Below, piece by piece: positions 9,080 to 16,742 of a DNA stretch of 64,000 bases. How positions within the stretch are numbered: the first letter of the stretch is position 1; every line of letters starts with the position of its first letter. Both the position numbers and the translations under genes were made by a program. The notes beneath the pieces were generated by a model that saw only the letters and a program-made list of their open reading frames with translations, did no database searches and was not told the origin of the DNA. The stretch is from Hydrogenothermaceae bacterium (GTDB lineage Bacteria; Aquificota; Aquificia; Aquificales; Hydrogenothermaceae). The stretch covers positions 496,001 to 560,000 of the forward strand of contig JAOABH010000004.1 of the NCBI GenBank assembly GCA_026418455.1, given 5' to 3'.

Positions 9080-9468
9080 TCTATACCTTTATTATTTAAT
9101 ATACAAATGGCTGTATAGTCAGTTATACCATTTAAGATACCTCTAATTGTTCCATCATTAACATAACCATCAGACTGACATATAACAGAACCGCTTAAAT
9201 TAACAGTCAAACTTCCGTAAGGAACGATTGTATTTTGACAATTTTTTAATGTAGATATATCTATAGATGTGTTAGAAGATAACTGTAACTCCTGACACAC
9301 CCCGGCAGCATCATAAGCACAGGCTTTTACAACCGGAAGAGCATAAGAGGATACCTTTGATTTCTGCTGATATTTCATATATATGGGAATAGATAAACCA
9401 GCAAGTATAGAGATTATAGCAATAACTACAACTAATTCTACTATTGTAAAACCCCCTATTTTTTTCAT
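9064..9468 (-). CDS. Type IV prepilin (PilA paralogue 2)
   Basis: The 134-residue product has a short type III leader MKKIGG and then FTIVELVVVIAIISILAGL, with glycine at -1, phenylalanine at +1 and glutamate at +5, followed by MKYQQKSKVSSYA as in class IVa pilins. Four cysteines lie in the globular part. The last pair (ICILNNKGIECTVR) could close a C-terminal disulfide loop. It is clearly paralogous to the pilin just upstream. A GGGAG site precedes the ATG, only a few bases after the intrinsic terminator at 9486-9513, so expression probably depends on read-through. Its end overlaps the DUF2723 gene. Confidence 0.88.
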   Translation of the reverse strand: MKKIGGFTIVELVVVIAIISILAGLSIPIYMKYQQKSKVSSYALPVVKACAYDAAGVCQELQLSSNTSIDISTLKNCQNTIVPYGSLTVNLSGSVICQSDGYVNDGTIRGILNGITDYTAICILNNKGIECTVR

Positions 9469-9485
9469 TTAACTTTACTCCCACC

Positions 9486-9513
9486 AATAAAAAAAGGAGG
9501 GTAAAACCCTCCC
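9486..9513 (-). terminator. Intrinsic terminator between the two pilin genes
   Basis: On the minus strand a perfect 6-bp GGAGGG/CCCTCC stem with a five-base loop (stem arms 9507-9512 and 9496-9501) is followed by a run of seven Ts. It lies 18 bases after the stop of the first pilin and just before the ribosome-binding site of the second. It would let the major pilin be made in large excess over the second pilin and the glycosylation genes. Confidence 0.8.
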
Positions 9514-9530
9514 TGAAGATACAACTTAAA

Positions 9531-9938
9531 TTACTCAACTGTACATTTAAATCCGCCAGTCTGAACAGTACATACTGCTGTATAATCGGTAACATTGTCT
9601 AAAGATCCTATTACCGTACCACCTGTTAAACTTCCTGTAGTATCACAAGCGATATTATTTCTACTTAAACCGACAACACCACCAGGGGTGGTAACACCAG
9701 ATACACAATTTTTAAGCGAAACGGAAGTGAGATTAGCAACAGTAGGATTTTCGATACAGTAAGCTACTGCATCCATCAAACATGCTCTTGCAACAGGTTC
9801 TGCATAGGAGCTAACCTTTGCCTTCCTTTGATACTTCATGTACTGAGGAATGGCAATAGATGCCAGTATCGCTATAATAGCGATAACAACGAGTAGCTCA
9901 ATGAGGGTAAAACCCTTCTGAGACCTTAACTTTTCCAT
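9531..9938 (-). CDS. pilA: Type IV major pilin (PilA-like)
   Basis: The 135-residue prepilin has leader MEKLRSQKG and mature start [20 protein letters not shown], the canonical class IVa sequence with E5. The conserved [20 protein letters not shown] follows. The C-terminal half is rich in threonine, glycine and valine and ends in a cysteine-bounded loop ([15 protein letters not shown]). Pilin subunits are cleaved and N-methylated by the prepilin peptidase and polymerise into pili for motility, adhesion or DNA uptake. A strong promoter (9978-10006), an AGGAGG site and an immediate terminator downstream all indicate a highly expressed single-gene transcript, which makes this the likely major pilin. 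Confidence 0.9.
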   Translation of the reverse strand: MEKLRSQKGFTLIELLVVIAIIAILASIAIPQYMKYQRKAKVSSYAEPVARACLMDAVAYCIENPTVANLTSVSLKNCVSGVTTPGGVVGLSRNNIACDTTGSLTGGTVIGSLDNVTDYTAVCTVQTGGFKCTVE

Positions 9939-9977
9939 GATTCTTACCTCCTAAAAAGATTTAATTTACAACTATTA

Positions 9978-10006
9978 ATTATAAAGTAAAAATCAAAAAT
10001 CTGCAA
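9978..10006 (-). promoter_or_regulatory. Sigma70-type promoter of the major pilin gene
   Basis: On the minus strand TTGCAG (10006-10001), a 17-base spacer and a perfect TATAAT (9983-9978) lie about 40 bases before the pilin ATG. The -35 matches four of six consensus bases. The spacing is optimal. Confidence 0.75.
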
Positions 10007-10030
10007 TACCTTTTCACGATTTTTTTACGT

Positions 10031-10537
10031 TTATCTGACATAAGAAGCCTCTATTTTTGTAACTGTGTTAAGTGGTCCTGTTGCTTTTGCAACTATTGAA
10101 TATACTTCTCCTTTTCCTCCAGCTTTTTGTGTTGAATATGCAACGCCTGCTATATCGTATCCAGGATTTACCTGATAACCTATAAAACAAACTTTCACTG
10201 TCACAGTATAAAGATTTGGATCATTGGAAAGTTTGTATTTCAAAGTAATATCAGGTTGAGATCCGGACCCTGTACACTGTCCCAAATTTCCTAAATTTAA
10301 TTTATTTTGAATTATCTGAACTACAGCATAATTAACTGCTCCGGCTGCAGCATCCCTTGAGCTGGAATACACCTTTATATCTTCAGAAGTTTTAAAAAAC
10401 TTTGTAGCAAAATAGTAAATACCTCCTAAAACAATTAATAAAAGTAAAGAAGCTGCTATTGCAAAAATTAGTGTTGCACCTTTTTGAGATTTTATCTTAT
10501 ATTTAAGAGTGGTATTGTCTGTTCTACTACTGCCCAT
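10031..10537 (-). CDS. PilX-like minor pilin/pilus assembly protein
   Basis: I choose the ATG at 10537 because GGAGGT lies seven bases upstream; the longer frame begins at a TTG inside that very site. The 168-residue product has the PilX pattern QKGATLIFAIAASLLLLIVL, where the residue five after the cleavage glycine is not glutamate. It then has a TM helix and a globular domain with two cysteines. PilX-type proteins join the minor-pilin tip complex that primes pilus assembly. The gene overlaps the PilW-like gene by 46 bases and ends the minor-pilin run led by pilY1. Confidence 0.75.
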   Translation of the reverse strand: MGSSRTDNTTLKYKIKSQKGATLIFAIAASLLLLIVLGGIYYFATKFFKTSEDIKVYSSSRDAAAGAVNYAVVQIIQNKLNLGNLGQCTGSGSQPDITLKYKLSNDPNLYTVTVKVCFIGYQVNPGYDIAGVAYSTQKAGGKGEVYSIVAKATGPLNTVTKIEASYVR

Positions 10538-11424
10538 CTGTAATACCTCCAATCATAATTAGAAAAATTAAAGCTACCACATCCACTATTTGAGCTATAA
10601 TTAGGTGGAGTTTCCTGTGTTCTCTGTCTTCCACCAACTTGAAGTATCATACATATTTTTATAGCATTTAGATTATTTATATCTGTTATTGATGTAGATA
10701 TATTACCATTAAGATCAACATATCTAACTTGGAAGTTTAATACACAGGATACTATAGGACTTGCCACATCATTTCCTACTTTTCTTTCAAGATTATACGT
10801 TCCAGAAGCACATTCAGATGGTAAATTATTAGTATCGGTATAGTATTGGACTATAAAGTCATCCGGATATGTTTTATTACCTATATAAAATACATAGCTA
10901 TTAGCCTTTGTGGTATCAGGAGAAGCTGGATCATATAAGAAAATACCTTTATTTGCTTTTGATATGCTTAAAAATAAGTAATTATCTTTTACAGGTGTAC
11001 ACTGCTTTGATAAAAAATTAGATACACCGATATCAGACATCTTTATATTTCCATCATTACCCACAAACCCCCAGCAGCCAGAATTTGATTCAGATCTTGA
11101 AGCAAGAGATATAAAATAAAGCTTATCGTTACTACCGTCACTGCATCTTGTTAAAAATGGATTATTTATGCTATCAAGAGGACAGGTATTTCCTCCAGAT
11201 ATCTTTAATTTATCAATATCTACTCCAAAGCCTATTGTAGATAAATCTTTTATAAACTGATTTAAATATATATATATGTCCTGCTGCTTTTTTGCAGTTA
11301 TAGAGCGTGTTAAGTTTTCACTAACTATTGTAGTATAAAAGCTATACATAGCTCCGGCGAGAATCATAGATATTGCCATTACAACTAATAGCTCAATTAT
11401 AGTAAAACCTTTTTTATTTTTCAT
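10492..11424 (-). CDS. PilW-like minor pilin
   Basis: The 310-residue protein begins MKNKKGFTIIELLVVMAISM with prepilin cleavage after G6 and E5 kept, then a helix and a large globular domain with several cysteines (for example GGNTCPLDS and SGCWGF). Length and gene order fit PilW, a minor pilin of the tip/priming complex. The start overlaps the stop of the PilV-like gene (ATGA), and its end overlaps the PilX-like gene, implying coordinated translation. Confidence 0.8.
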   Translation of the reverse strand: MKNKKGFTIIELLVVMAISMILAGAMYSFYTTIVSENLTRSITAKKQQDIYIYLNQFIKDLSTIGFGVDIDKLKISGGNTCPLDSINNPFLTRCSDGSNDKLYFISLASRSESNSGCWGFVGNDGNIKMSDIGVSNFLSKQCTPVKDNYLFLSISKANKGIFLYDPASPDTTKANSYVFYIGNKTYPDDFIVQYYTDTNNLPSECASGTYNLERKVGNDVASPIVSCVLNFQVRYVDLNGNISTSITDINNLNAIKICMILQVGGRQRTQETPPNYSSNSGCGSFNFSNYDWRYYRWAVVEQTIPLLNIR

Positions 11425-12068
11425 TGGTTATTCTCCCTAAAAACTACACTTCTTATAGATTTATACTTTTTTGTTATAGGATCAAAATACCAAGTAGTTA
11501 CACCGATGGCTTTTCCAGATTCTAATGTTGTGTTCGCTATCTTAGCTATAGTTATGGCTGTATATATTCTCATCTGAGAGTTTGATATATCTGATTTTAT
11601 CGAAGCTATACATAAGTTAGGTAAACCTGAAGGACAAGAACTAAACATTGTACAACTGCAAGTTTGTGATGTATTATTTTGAGGTTGAATTGATAAATAA
11701 CCTGCAACCGATAGAGGATTTGAGTAAAATGTGTTATTATCTCCGTTGTAAGGGTCATAAAAATCTGGAATACCATCACCATCACTATCGGAATTTTCAA
11801 AACTACAGTTTTGAGAGGTTATTGTACAAGTTGAGTAATCCCAGTTATTTGCATAAGTGGTTGGATTTATTTGATTATATGGTAAAGTGTAAAAATACTC
11901 TGTAAAAGCTTTATTTACCTCTGTTGCTTTGTCTTTCATCTTTATTTGCATATTATACTGCATAAAAAAAATTATACCTCTCAAAAATCCAAGAGATATA
12001 AAGATAATAATCAAAGATGCTATTAAAAGCTCTATCAGTGTAAATCCATCTTTCTTATTTAGTTGCAT
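11421..12068 (-). CDS. PilV-like minor pilin with calcium-site-like motif
   Basis: The 215-residue product starts [20 protein letters not shown]: leader of eight residues, F+1, E+5. Its globular domain holds DSDGDGIPD (94-102), a thrombospondin-type-3-like acidic loop that usually binds calcium, and five or more cysteines (a cluster at TSQTCSCTMFSSCPSG). Position between FimT- and PilW-like genes fits PilV. It overlaps the FimT-like gene by 10 bases and the PilW-like gene by 4. The calcium role is inferred from the motif. Confidence 0.78.
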   Translation of the reverse strand: MQLNKKDGFTLIELLIASLIIIFISLGFLRGIIFFMQYNMQIKMKDKATEVNKAFTEYFYTLPYNQINPTTYANNWDYSTCTITSQNCSFENSDSDGDGIPDFYDPYNGDNNTFYSNPLSVAGYLSIQPQNNTSQTCSCTMFSSCPSGLPNLCIASIKSDISNSQMRIYTAITIAKIANTTLESGKAIGVTTWYFDPITKKYKSIRSVVFRENNQ

Positions 12069-12544
12069 GATACATTACCTTCCAAAACTCTTATTCTACC
12101 GTATCTATCTACACAGATAGTTTTATACATATCATAGTTATTTTTTAAAACAACAGGTCCAGGTCCCAAACCGCAACTTGCATTAACAGGATATCCTCTT
12201 CTATCAAACAGAAAGAAAATATCATTTATAAAAATTATATTAGTAGGGAGGTTTATATCTCTATAGTTTTCTCCGCTATCATATTGACAATTATTGTTTT
12301 TATCTATAAATTGGTGGATGATTCCTGTATTTTGATCCGCTTGTATTCCCATAAGATTATCTTTCATGATAGAGTATGCTTTTGTTTCGTTGAGTGTAGC
12401 TACTACGATATTGGTAGCTTGATTTAATCGCTGCTTTGCAACAAATATAAGTATAGGTCTGATAACTACTGCCATAAGTATTCCAATTATTATGAGTGCT
12501 ACTAATATTTCAAAAATCGTATAAGCTTTTACTTTTCTATCCAT
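12059..12544 (-). CDS. FimT/GspH-like minor pilin with atypical cleavage site
   Basis: The 161-residue product begins MDRKVKAYTIFEILVALIII. The hydrophobic helix and glutamate at the +5-like position are normal, but the residue before the cleavage point is alanine and the first mature residue tyrosine, instead of G and F/M. A helix of about 25 residues and a globular domain with three or four cysteines follow (CQYDSGENY, NASCGLGPG). FimT/GspH-type minor pilins act in pilus priming or DNA binding. The gene overlaps the end of pilY1 by 16 bases. Confidence 0.72.
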   Translation of the reverse strand: MDRKVKAYTIFEILVALIIIGILMAVVIRPILIFVAKQRLNQATNIVVATLNETKAYSIMKDNLMGIQADQNTGIIHQFIDKNNNCQYDSGENYRDINLPTNIIFINDIFFLFDRRGYPVNASCGLGPGPVVLKNNYDMYKTICVDRYGRIRVLEGNVSCN

Positions 12545-15500
12545 AGTTTAAATCTACCTTTTGAAGTTGGTACTGGTTGTTGTTTTTGTCTCAAAATTGC
12601 CCCTGTAGAGAGCTGTATGAATTTTTCGTACTGATTAGGATTGTTCTGACTGACAGATACTTGGAAAGGATTGCCAGTTGGCGGTATTCCGGTTCCAAGA
12701 GATATTTTTGGATTTACTGTTACATTTTGTCCTATTTCGATCGTTCCTGTTACAGCAGAAGGAGAGAGTATAGCAGGATTTGGATATGCAGTACCGGATT
12801 TATAGTATAGTGCATACAAATTAGAACTTCCTTCAAATGCACATATATCATTAGGAGGTACAAATGTTAAAAAGTCTAATATGGAGCCAAACACTATTCC
12901 TTGAGAGATAACTGCTTCGTTTGTAAGAGTTTTGTACCAGCCCTTTTGGACTTCAGCCGGCTCGTTACCGGATGCGTAGTAAACTATATCTCTATTACTG
13001 CAACCTGATGTATCGCAAATACACATCTGCTTTATATCTGTAATAGTGGCTTGGATATTTTCTGATGTAGTATCAGTGAAATCTGTTTTTGTATATGCGG
13101 TAGAACAACTTCCATCCCAGCATTGGTCTTTAAATCCTATAAAGTAGTTATTGTAGGACAAGGATTTATCAGATTCTGTTAGATACCTTCCTGTTCCGAA
13201 GAAAACCCAGAGTTTGCCAGTTTCATCTTTTGTGAAAGTAGGAGCAGCAGTTATAGGTGGAATATGGTTACTGTTCTTAAAACTACTCATATCAACCGCT
13301 ACGGTTATATCTGAATCTGAAAGATTGCCGATGGCTTTATTTTTTATAACCAATCTGTAAAAATTGCTATAGTTATACCAATTGTTTCCTTGTTTTTGTA
13401 ATCCATATACTCCAAAGTATATAGCATCATCAGAGTAGTCATAATCTACATCAACCGGCATGCTGTCTGCTACAGCTGCAACAGTGTTGTTAGGTAGAGA
13501 TATGTTTAATGTTTTAACTAAAGTGCCGTCTTTTAAGTCAAAAAAGTACAGTTTCGGCGAAGATGAAAAATCTGAGTCAGACGAAGGGCTTGGATTTTTT
13601 GGTCCACTGCCTATAACTACATACCAATTGCCATTATTATTATAGTCCCCTATTCTCACAACAGATGGGTAAGAGAGTGTTAAAGTGTTATCTGGAAGAG
13701 GTTTTTCCCATAGCAGTGTCGGGGTAGTAGTGGTTCCGTTTAACCAGTCTGTTAAGTCTAATACGTATATAGAGGAGCTGTAAGTTTGGCTTCCTATCTG
13801 TATGCTTTTGCCACCAAAACCCATAACGCCTACAAGTACAGTTCTCCATGAATCTTTGGTTTTGGTATCAGTAGCTGATCCATCAATAGATGTGTCAAAT
13901 ATAAAAGTTCTGCTATCAATTGTTGGAATGTGGCAGTAATCTTGCTTACCATACCACAAAAGATAAGGAATGGCATATTTTGGAATAAATGCAAACTCTT
14001 CTTTTCCAATTTCATCATTAGCAGGATCGGCGGGAGAGTTTTGAAGTTTTACCGGGTTATTCTGATCTGTATTAGATTGATCTATAATTGTTCCCATTCG
14101 GAAGAAGTGTAACATACCATCATTAGCACCAACTACCACATAAGAAGGTCTGTTTTTATAATTGGTTGAAGATATATACTGATAATAAGTGTTATCCCCA
14201 TATTTCAAATGATAGGTTCTAAGAGGTTCATTACTTACTACAGAAGGCGTTGAATAGATTATATCTCCAAGTTTCCACTTTTTAATATTATCAGTAGAAG
14301 AGCACCCAAAATCCTTTATATTAACATTCAAGCTTCTTTGTACATATAAAACCGATTGGCAGGTGGTATCATTTGACAGGTCTTCACCTCTTAGATACCT
14401 AATTACACATTTAGCTGTATCTGAACTAATAGAGTTGTTTGAAGTGTTATCATCAACATAATCCCAAATATTCTCTAAATCTGTACTATTTGATTCTGAA
14501 AATTCTTTTAAGGATGTGCCGCTGTTAAAGTAAATCTTCCTATCGGAGGAAGGATCGCAGGTAGAAAGCCAGCAAGAGCTATTGAAGATAGGTATTAACT
14601 CGTTTAACTTTTTTGTGCCGGTTGATTGACAGGTTGAACTGCTGTCTAATAAAGCAGCTTTTGTTTCATTTGAATTCGTATCAAAGTATGTTTGAAAGAT
14701 TTTATCTGAATTTAGATTTAGTATTTTATTAGGGTTTGTATCTTCTCTTGTATCATTCTTTGGATCTACCCAAAAGGATCTTAAAAATCCTATCCATGAA
14801 ACAGTGTTATTTTTACTATCGGTATAAGATGGATAGAAGTATGGCTGAACCAGTAAGGAAGATATTGCAGTTTTTGTAGAAAGGGTTGCAACAGTTGATC
14901 CGGAAGAAGCACGTCTTAGAATGTCAAGTATTGCACTCATCATTGACTCTTTAATCTTTTTTGCATCCGAAGCTGAGAAGAAAGTATCCGGAATACCGTT
15001 GCCATCTTTATCCCAATCTGGCGAAGATGAAGGAAGATTGGCACATGGTGAGCCTTTGCCACAATTGTTAGAATTACAGCAGTCTGTTATAGGACCGCAT
15101 TGAACCTTAGGGTAATCTGATAAACTGTCTGGCCAGTTTTTATTTCTATCAAAAGAGCCATACATTGCAACATTTTTGAGAGATCTTTCTCCAGTTCCAC
15201 CAAGCCAAAGTCCTATACCGTAGAGAGCATCTACATACGAGAATATATTGGTTTTTTGATTAGTGAAACCTTTCTTATGAAGCCAGTAAGCTGGGACAAC
15301 AGGATCAGCGGAAGCATTTTCGTAACCACTATCTATACTACATGTATTATATCCATTGGCTCCAGTATTCCACTGTCCGTCTGTTAGAAGTATTACGAAG
15401 TTTTTTGCGCATGGAACCAGTTTAAATTCATTTCCTTGACAGTTGCCGTCGTTATTATCATCAAAACACTGATACATTGGATTTTTCCATTCTGAACCAT

Positions 15501-16398
15501 TCCCCGTTTGAGGCTGAAAGCCTCCATACTGTGGACTTTTTTGAGCAAAATAGTTATAAGCATCCCAAAGGGCTAAAGCCGTAGGTGTTGAACCGGATGG
15601 ATCTATATAGTTTACGGCGGATATAGTATTTTTGTAGGGATTAACTCCATCAAAATTGGCTGAAGCTGTAAAATCACCTATGTACACTTTTGTATTTCTA
15701 ACACCAGATCCTGAATAAAACATAACACCAAATCTTGGTTTTAACGACAGATTTTTAAGCTGGTATAAAAGCCCTCCATTATTGCCAGTAATTCTATCCC
15801 ATCGAGCCTTAACTTGAACTCCCTTATATGTTTGCAAAGTACAACCACTACTATCACAACTCAATTGGTTATTATTTGAAGGGTATAATTCCGGATCACA
15901 TTGAGAAGGCTGTCCATTTGAACAACTACTAGGTGTTCCACCTGTCAATGCCCATCTTACTAAATCTATCCTTGTCATATAAAGAAAGTTAAGACAAGAA
16001 CCCTGATATAAACTATTTGTATTTATATCTCCAGATGTTTTTGGACAGCTTGCAGGTGTTCCTGTAGTTTCTACCCAGACACCTGATTTAGATTGAGATT
16101 TAGATTGAGATTGAGATTGATATTTGTAAACTTTTGTAGGATCAAAGTACCCTTCCTCAGTGCCTTGATAAGTCCATCCACATCCAGATGAGGAAGAGCA
16201 ACATCCAGATTTATCACTACTAGGATTATAGGCACACCATGACATGGAACCGCTGACATCTACAACCAATAATACATTAGGAGCAACAGAAGTTCCCATA
16301 AACGGTGGTGTATAACAGTAATCTGACATATTAGCAGCTATTATAGATTTTGTTAAAGCTAAAACAATTAAAGAAATTAAAACTTCCAATTTCTTCAT
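12529..16398 (-). CDS. pilY1: PilY1-type pilus tip adhesin with VWA domain
   Basis: This 1289-residue secreted protein has a signal peptide (1-21), a von Willebrand A domain with the metal-site motif DVSGSMS (47-53) and later FVILLTDGQWN, and a C-terminal PilY1 beta-propeller region (FIPKYAIPYLLWYG, VVGANDGMLHFFR). Acidic loops resembling calcium sites occur near 312-322 (DDNNDGNCQGNE) and 459-469 (DKDGNGIPD). PilY1 sits at the pilus tip and controls adhesion and retraction. Cysteines are frequent in the N-terminal half, as in other PilY1 proteins. A six-unit hexanucleotide repeat encodes a QS/KS tract inside the VWA domain. Its ATG overlaps the stop of the 93-residue upstream gene (ATGA), and it leads the four minor pilins, an order different from fimT-pilV-pilW-pilX-pilY1. 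Confidence 0.88.
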   Translation of the reverse strand: MKKLEVLISLIVLALTKSIIAANMSDYCYTPPFMGTSVAPNVLLVVDVSGSMSWCAYNPSSDKSGCCSSSSGCGWTYQGTEEGYFDPTKVYKYQSQSQSKSQSKSGVWVETTGTPASCPKTSGDINTNSLYQGSCLNFLYMTRIDLVRWALTGGTPSSCSNGQPSQCDPELYPSNNNQLSCDSSGCTLQTYKGVQVKARWDRITGNNGGLLYQLKNLSLKPRFGVMFYSGSGVRNTKVYIGDFTASANFDGVNPYKNTISAVNYIDPSGSTPTALALWDAYNYFAQKSPQYGGFQPQTGNGSEWKNPMYQCFDDNNDGNCQGNEFKLVPCAKNFVILLTDGQWNTGANGYNTCSIDSGYENASADPVVPAYWLHKKGFTNQKTNIFSYVDALYGIGLWLGGTGERSLKNVAMYGSFDRNKNWPDSLSDYPKVQCGPITDCCNSNNCGKGSPCANLPSSSPDWDKDGNGIPDTFFSASDAKKIKESMMSAILDILRRASSGSTVATLSTKTAISSLLVQPYFYPSYTDSKNNTVSWIGFLRSFWVDPKNDTREDTNPNKILNLNSDKIFQTYFDTNSNETKAALLDSSSTCQSTGTKKLNELIPIFNSSCWLSTCDPSSDRKIYFNSGTSLKEFSESNSTDLENIWDYVDDNTSNNSISSDTAKCVIRYLRGEDLSNDTTCQSVLYVQRSLNVNIKDFGCSSTDNIKKWKLGDIIYSTPSVVSNEPLRTYHLKYGDNTYYQYISSTNYKNRPSYVVVGANDGMLHFFRMGTIIDQSNTDQNNPVKLQNSPADPANDEIGKEEFAFIPKYAIPYLLWYGKQDYCHIPTIDSRTFIFDTSIDGSATDTKTKDSWRTVLVGVMGFGGKSIQIGSQTYSSSIYVLDLTDWLNGTTTTPTLLWEKPLPDNTLTLSYPSVVRIGDYNNNGNWYVVIGSGPKNPSPSSDSDFSSSPKLYFFDLKDGTLVKTLNISLPNNTVAAVADSMPVDVDYDYSDDAIYFGVYGLQKQGNNWYNYSNFYRLVIKNKAIGNLSDSDITVAVDMSSFKNSNHIPPITAAPTFTKDETGKLWVFFGTGRYLTESDKSLSYNNYFIGFKDQCWDGSCSTAYTKTDFTDTTSENIQATITDIKQMCICDTSGCSNRDIVYYASGNEPAEVQKGWYKTLTNEAVISQGIVFGSILDFLTFVPPNDICAFEGSSNLYALYYKSGTAYPNPAILSPSAVTGTIEIGQNVTVNPKISLGTGIPPTGNPFQVSVSQNNPNQYEKFIQLSTGAILRQKQQPVPTSKGRFKLWIEK
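16085..16120. repeat. Hexanucleotide tandem repeat in pilY1
   Basis: Six consecutive hexamers, GATTTA or GATTGA on the plus strand, run in frame with pilY1 and encode an alternating Ser/Gln/Lys tract. Changes in copy number would lengthen or shorten the tract without a frameshift. Confidence 0.8.
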
Positions 16399-16676
16399 GG
16401 TGACACCTCTTTCAATTCATAAACACCGTTATTTTCACATACATTGCTATTTATAGATACAAAAATTTCATCTCCTTTTTTTATATCTGCCTTTTTAAAG
16501 TCTCCTTTAAGTTTGAGATGATAACCTTTACATGGACCAGTTAAACCGGTTGCATGTATCGTATTTGACGCTTTATCAATAGATTCTACTTTAACTTTTA
16601 TATATAATTCATCAACTGCTTTTACATACAAAAATGGGACTAATAAAATAAGAATTATACTTTTAATCAATCTCAA
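16395..16676 (-). CDS. Small secreted protein leading the pilY1 operon
   Basis: The family is not recognised. The 93-residue product has a signal peptide (about 1-20, ending VKAVDE) and a compact strand-rich domain (VESIDKASNTIHATG, GDFKKADIKKGDEIFVSIN) with two cysteines, resembling a small OB-like or beta-barrel periplasmic domain. The start is a TTG with GGAGG seven bases upstream. It is ATGA-coupled to pilY1, so it may assist PilY1 secretion or folding; that is inference. Confidence 0.6.
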   Translation of the reverse strand: MRLIKSIILILLVPFLYVKAVDELYIKVKVESIDKASNTIHATGLTGPCKGYHLKLKGDFKKADIKKGDEIFVSINSNVCENNGVYELKEVSP

Positions 16677-16742
16677 TTTAACGCCTCCATTTTATTTTTA
16701 TATAAATAATTTAATTCTTTTTCGTAAAAAAATCGTGGAAGG

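Noticed and set aside
9939-10030. Sigma54 promoter for the pilin gene, common in other bacteria
   Set aside because: No GG-N10-GC pair is present at the right spacing, while a TTGCAG-17-TATAAT sigma70 promoter fits well.
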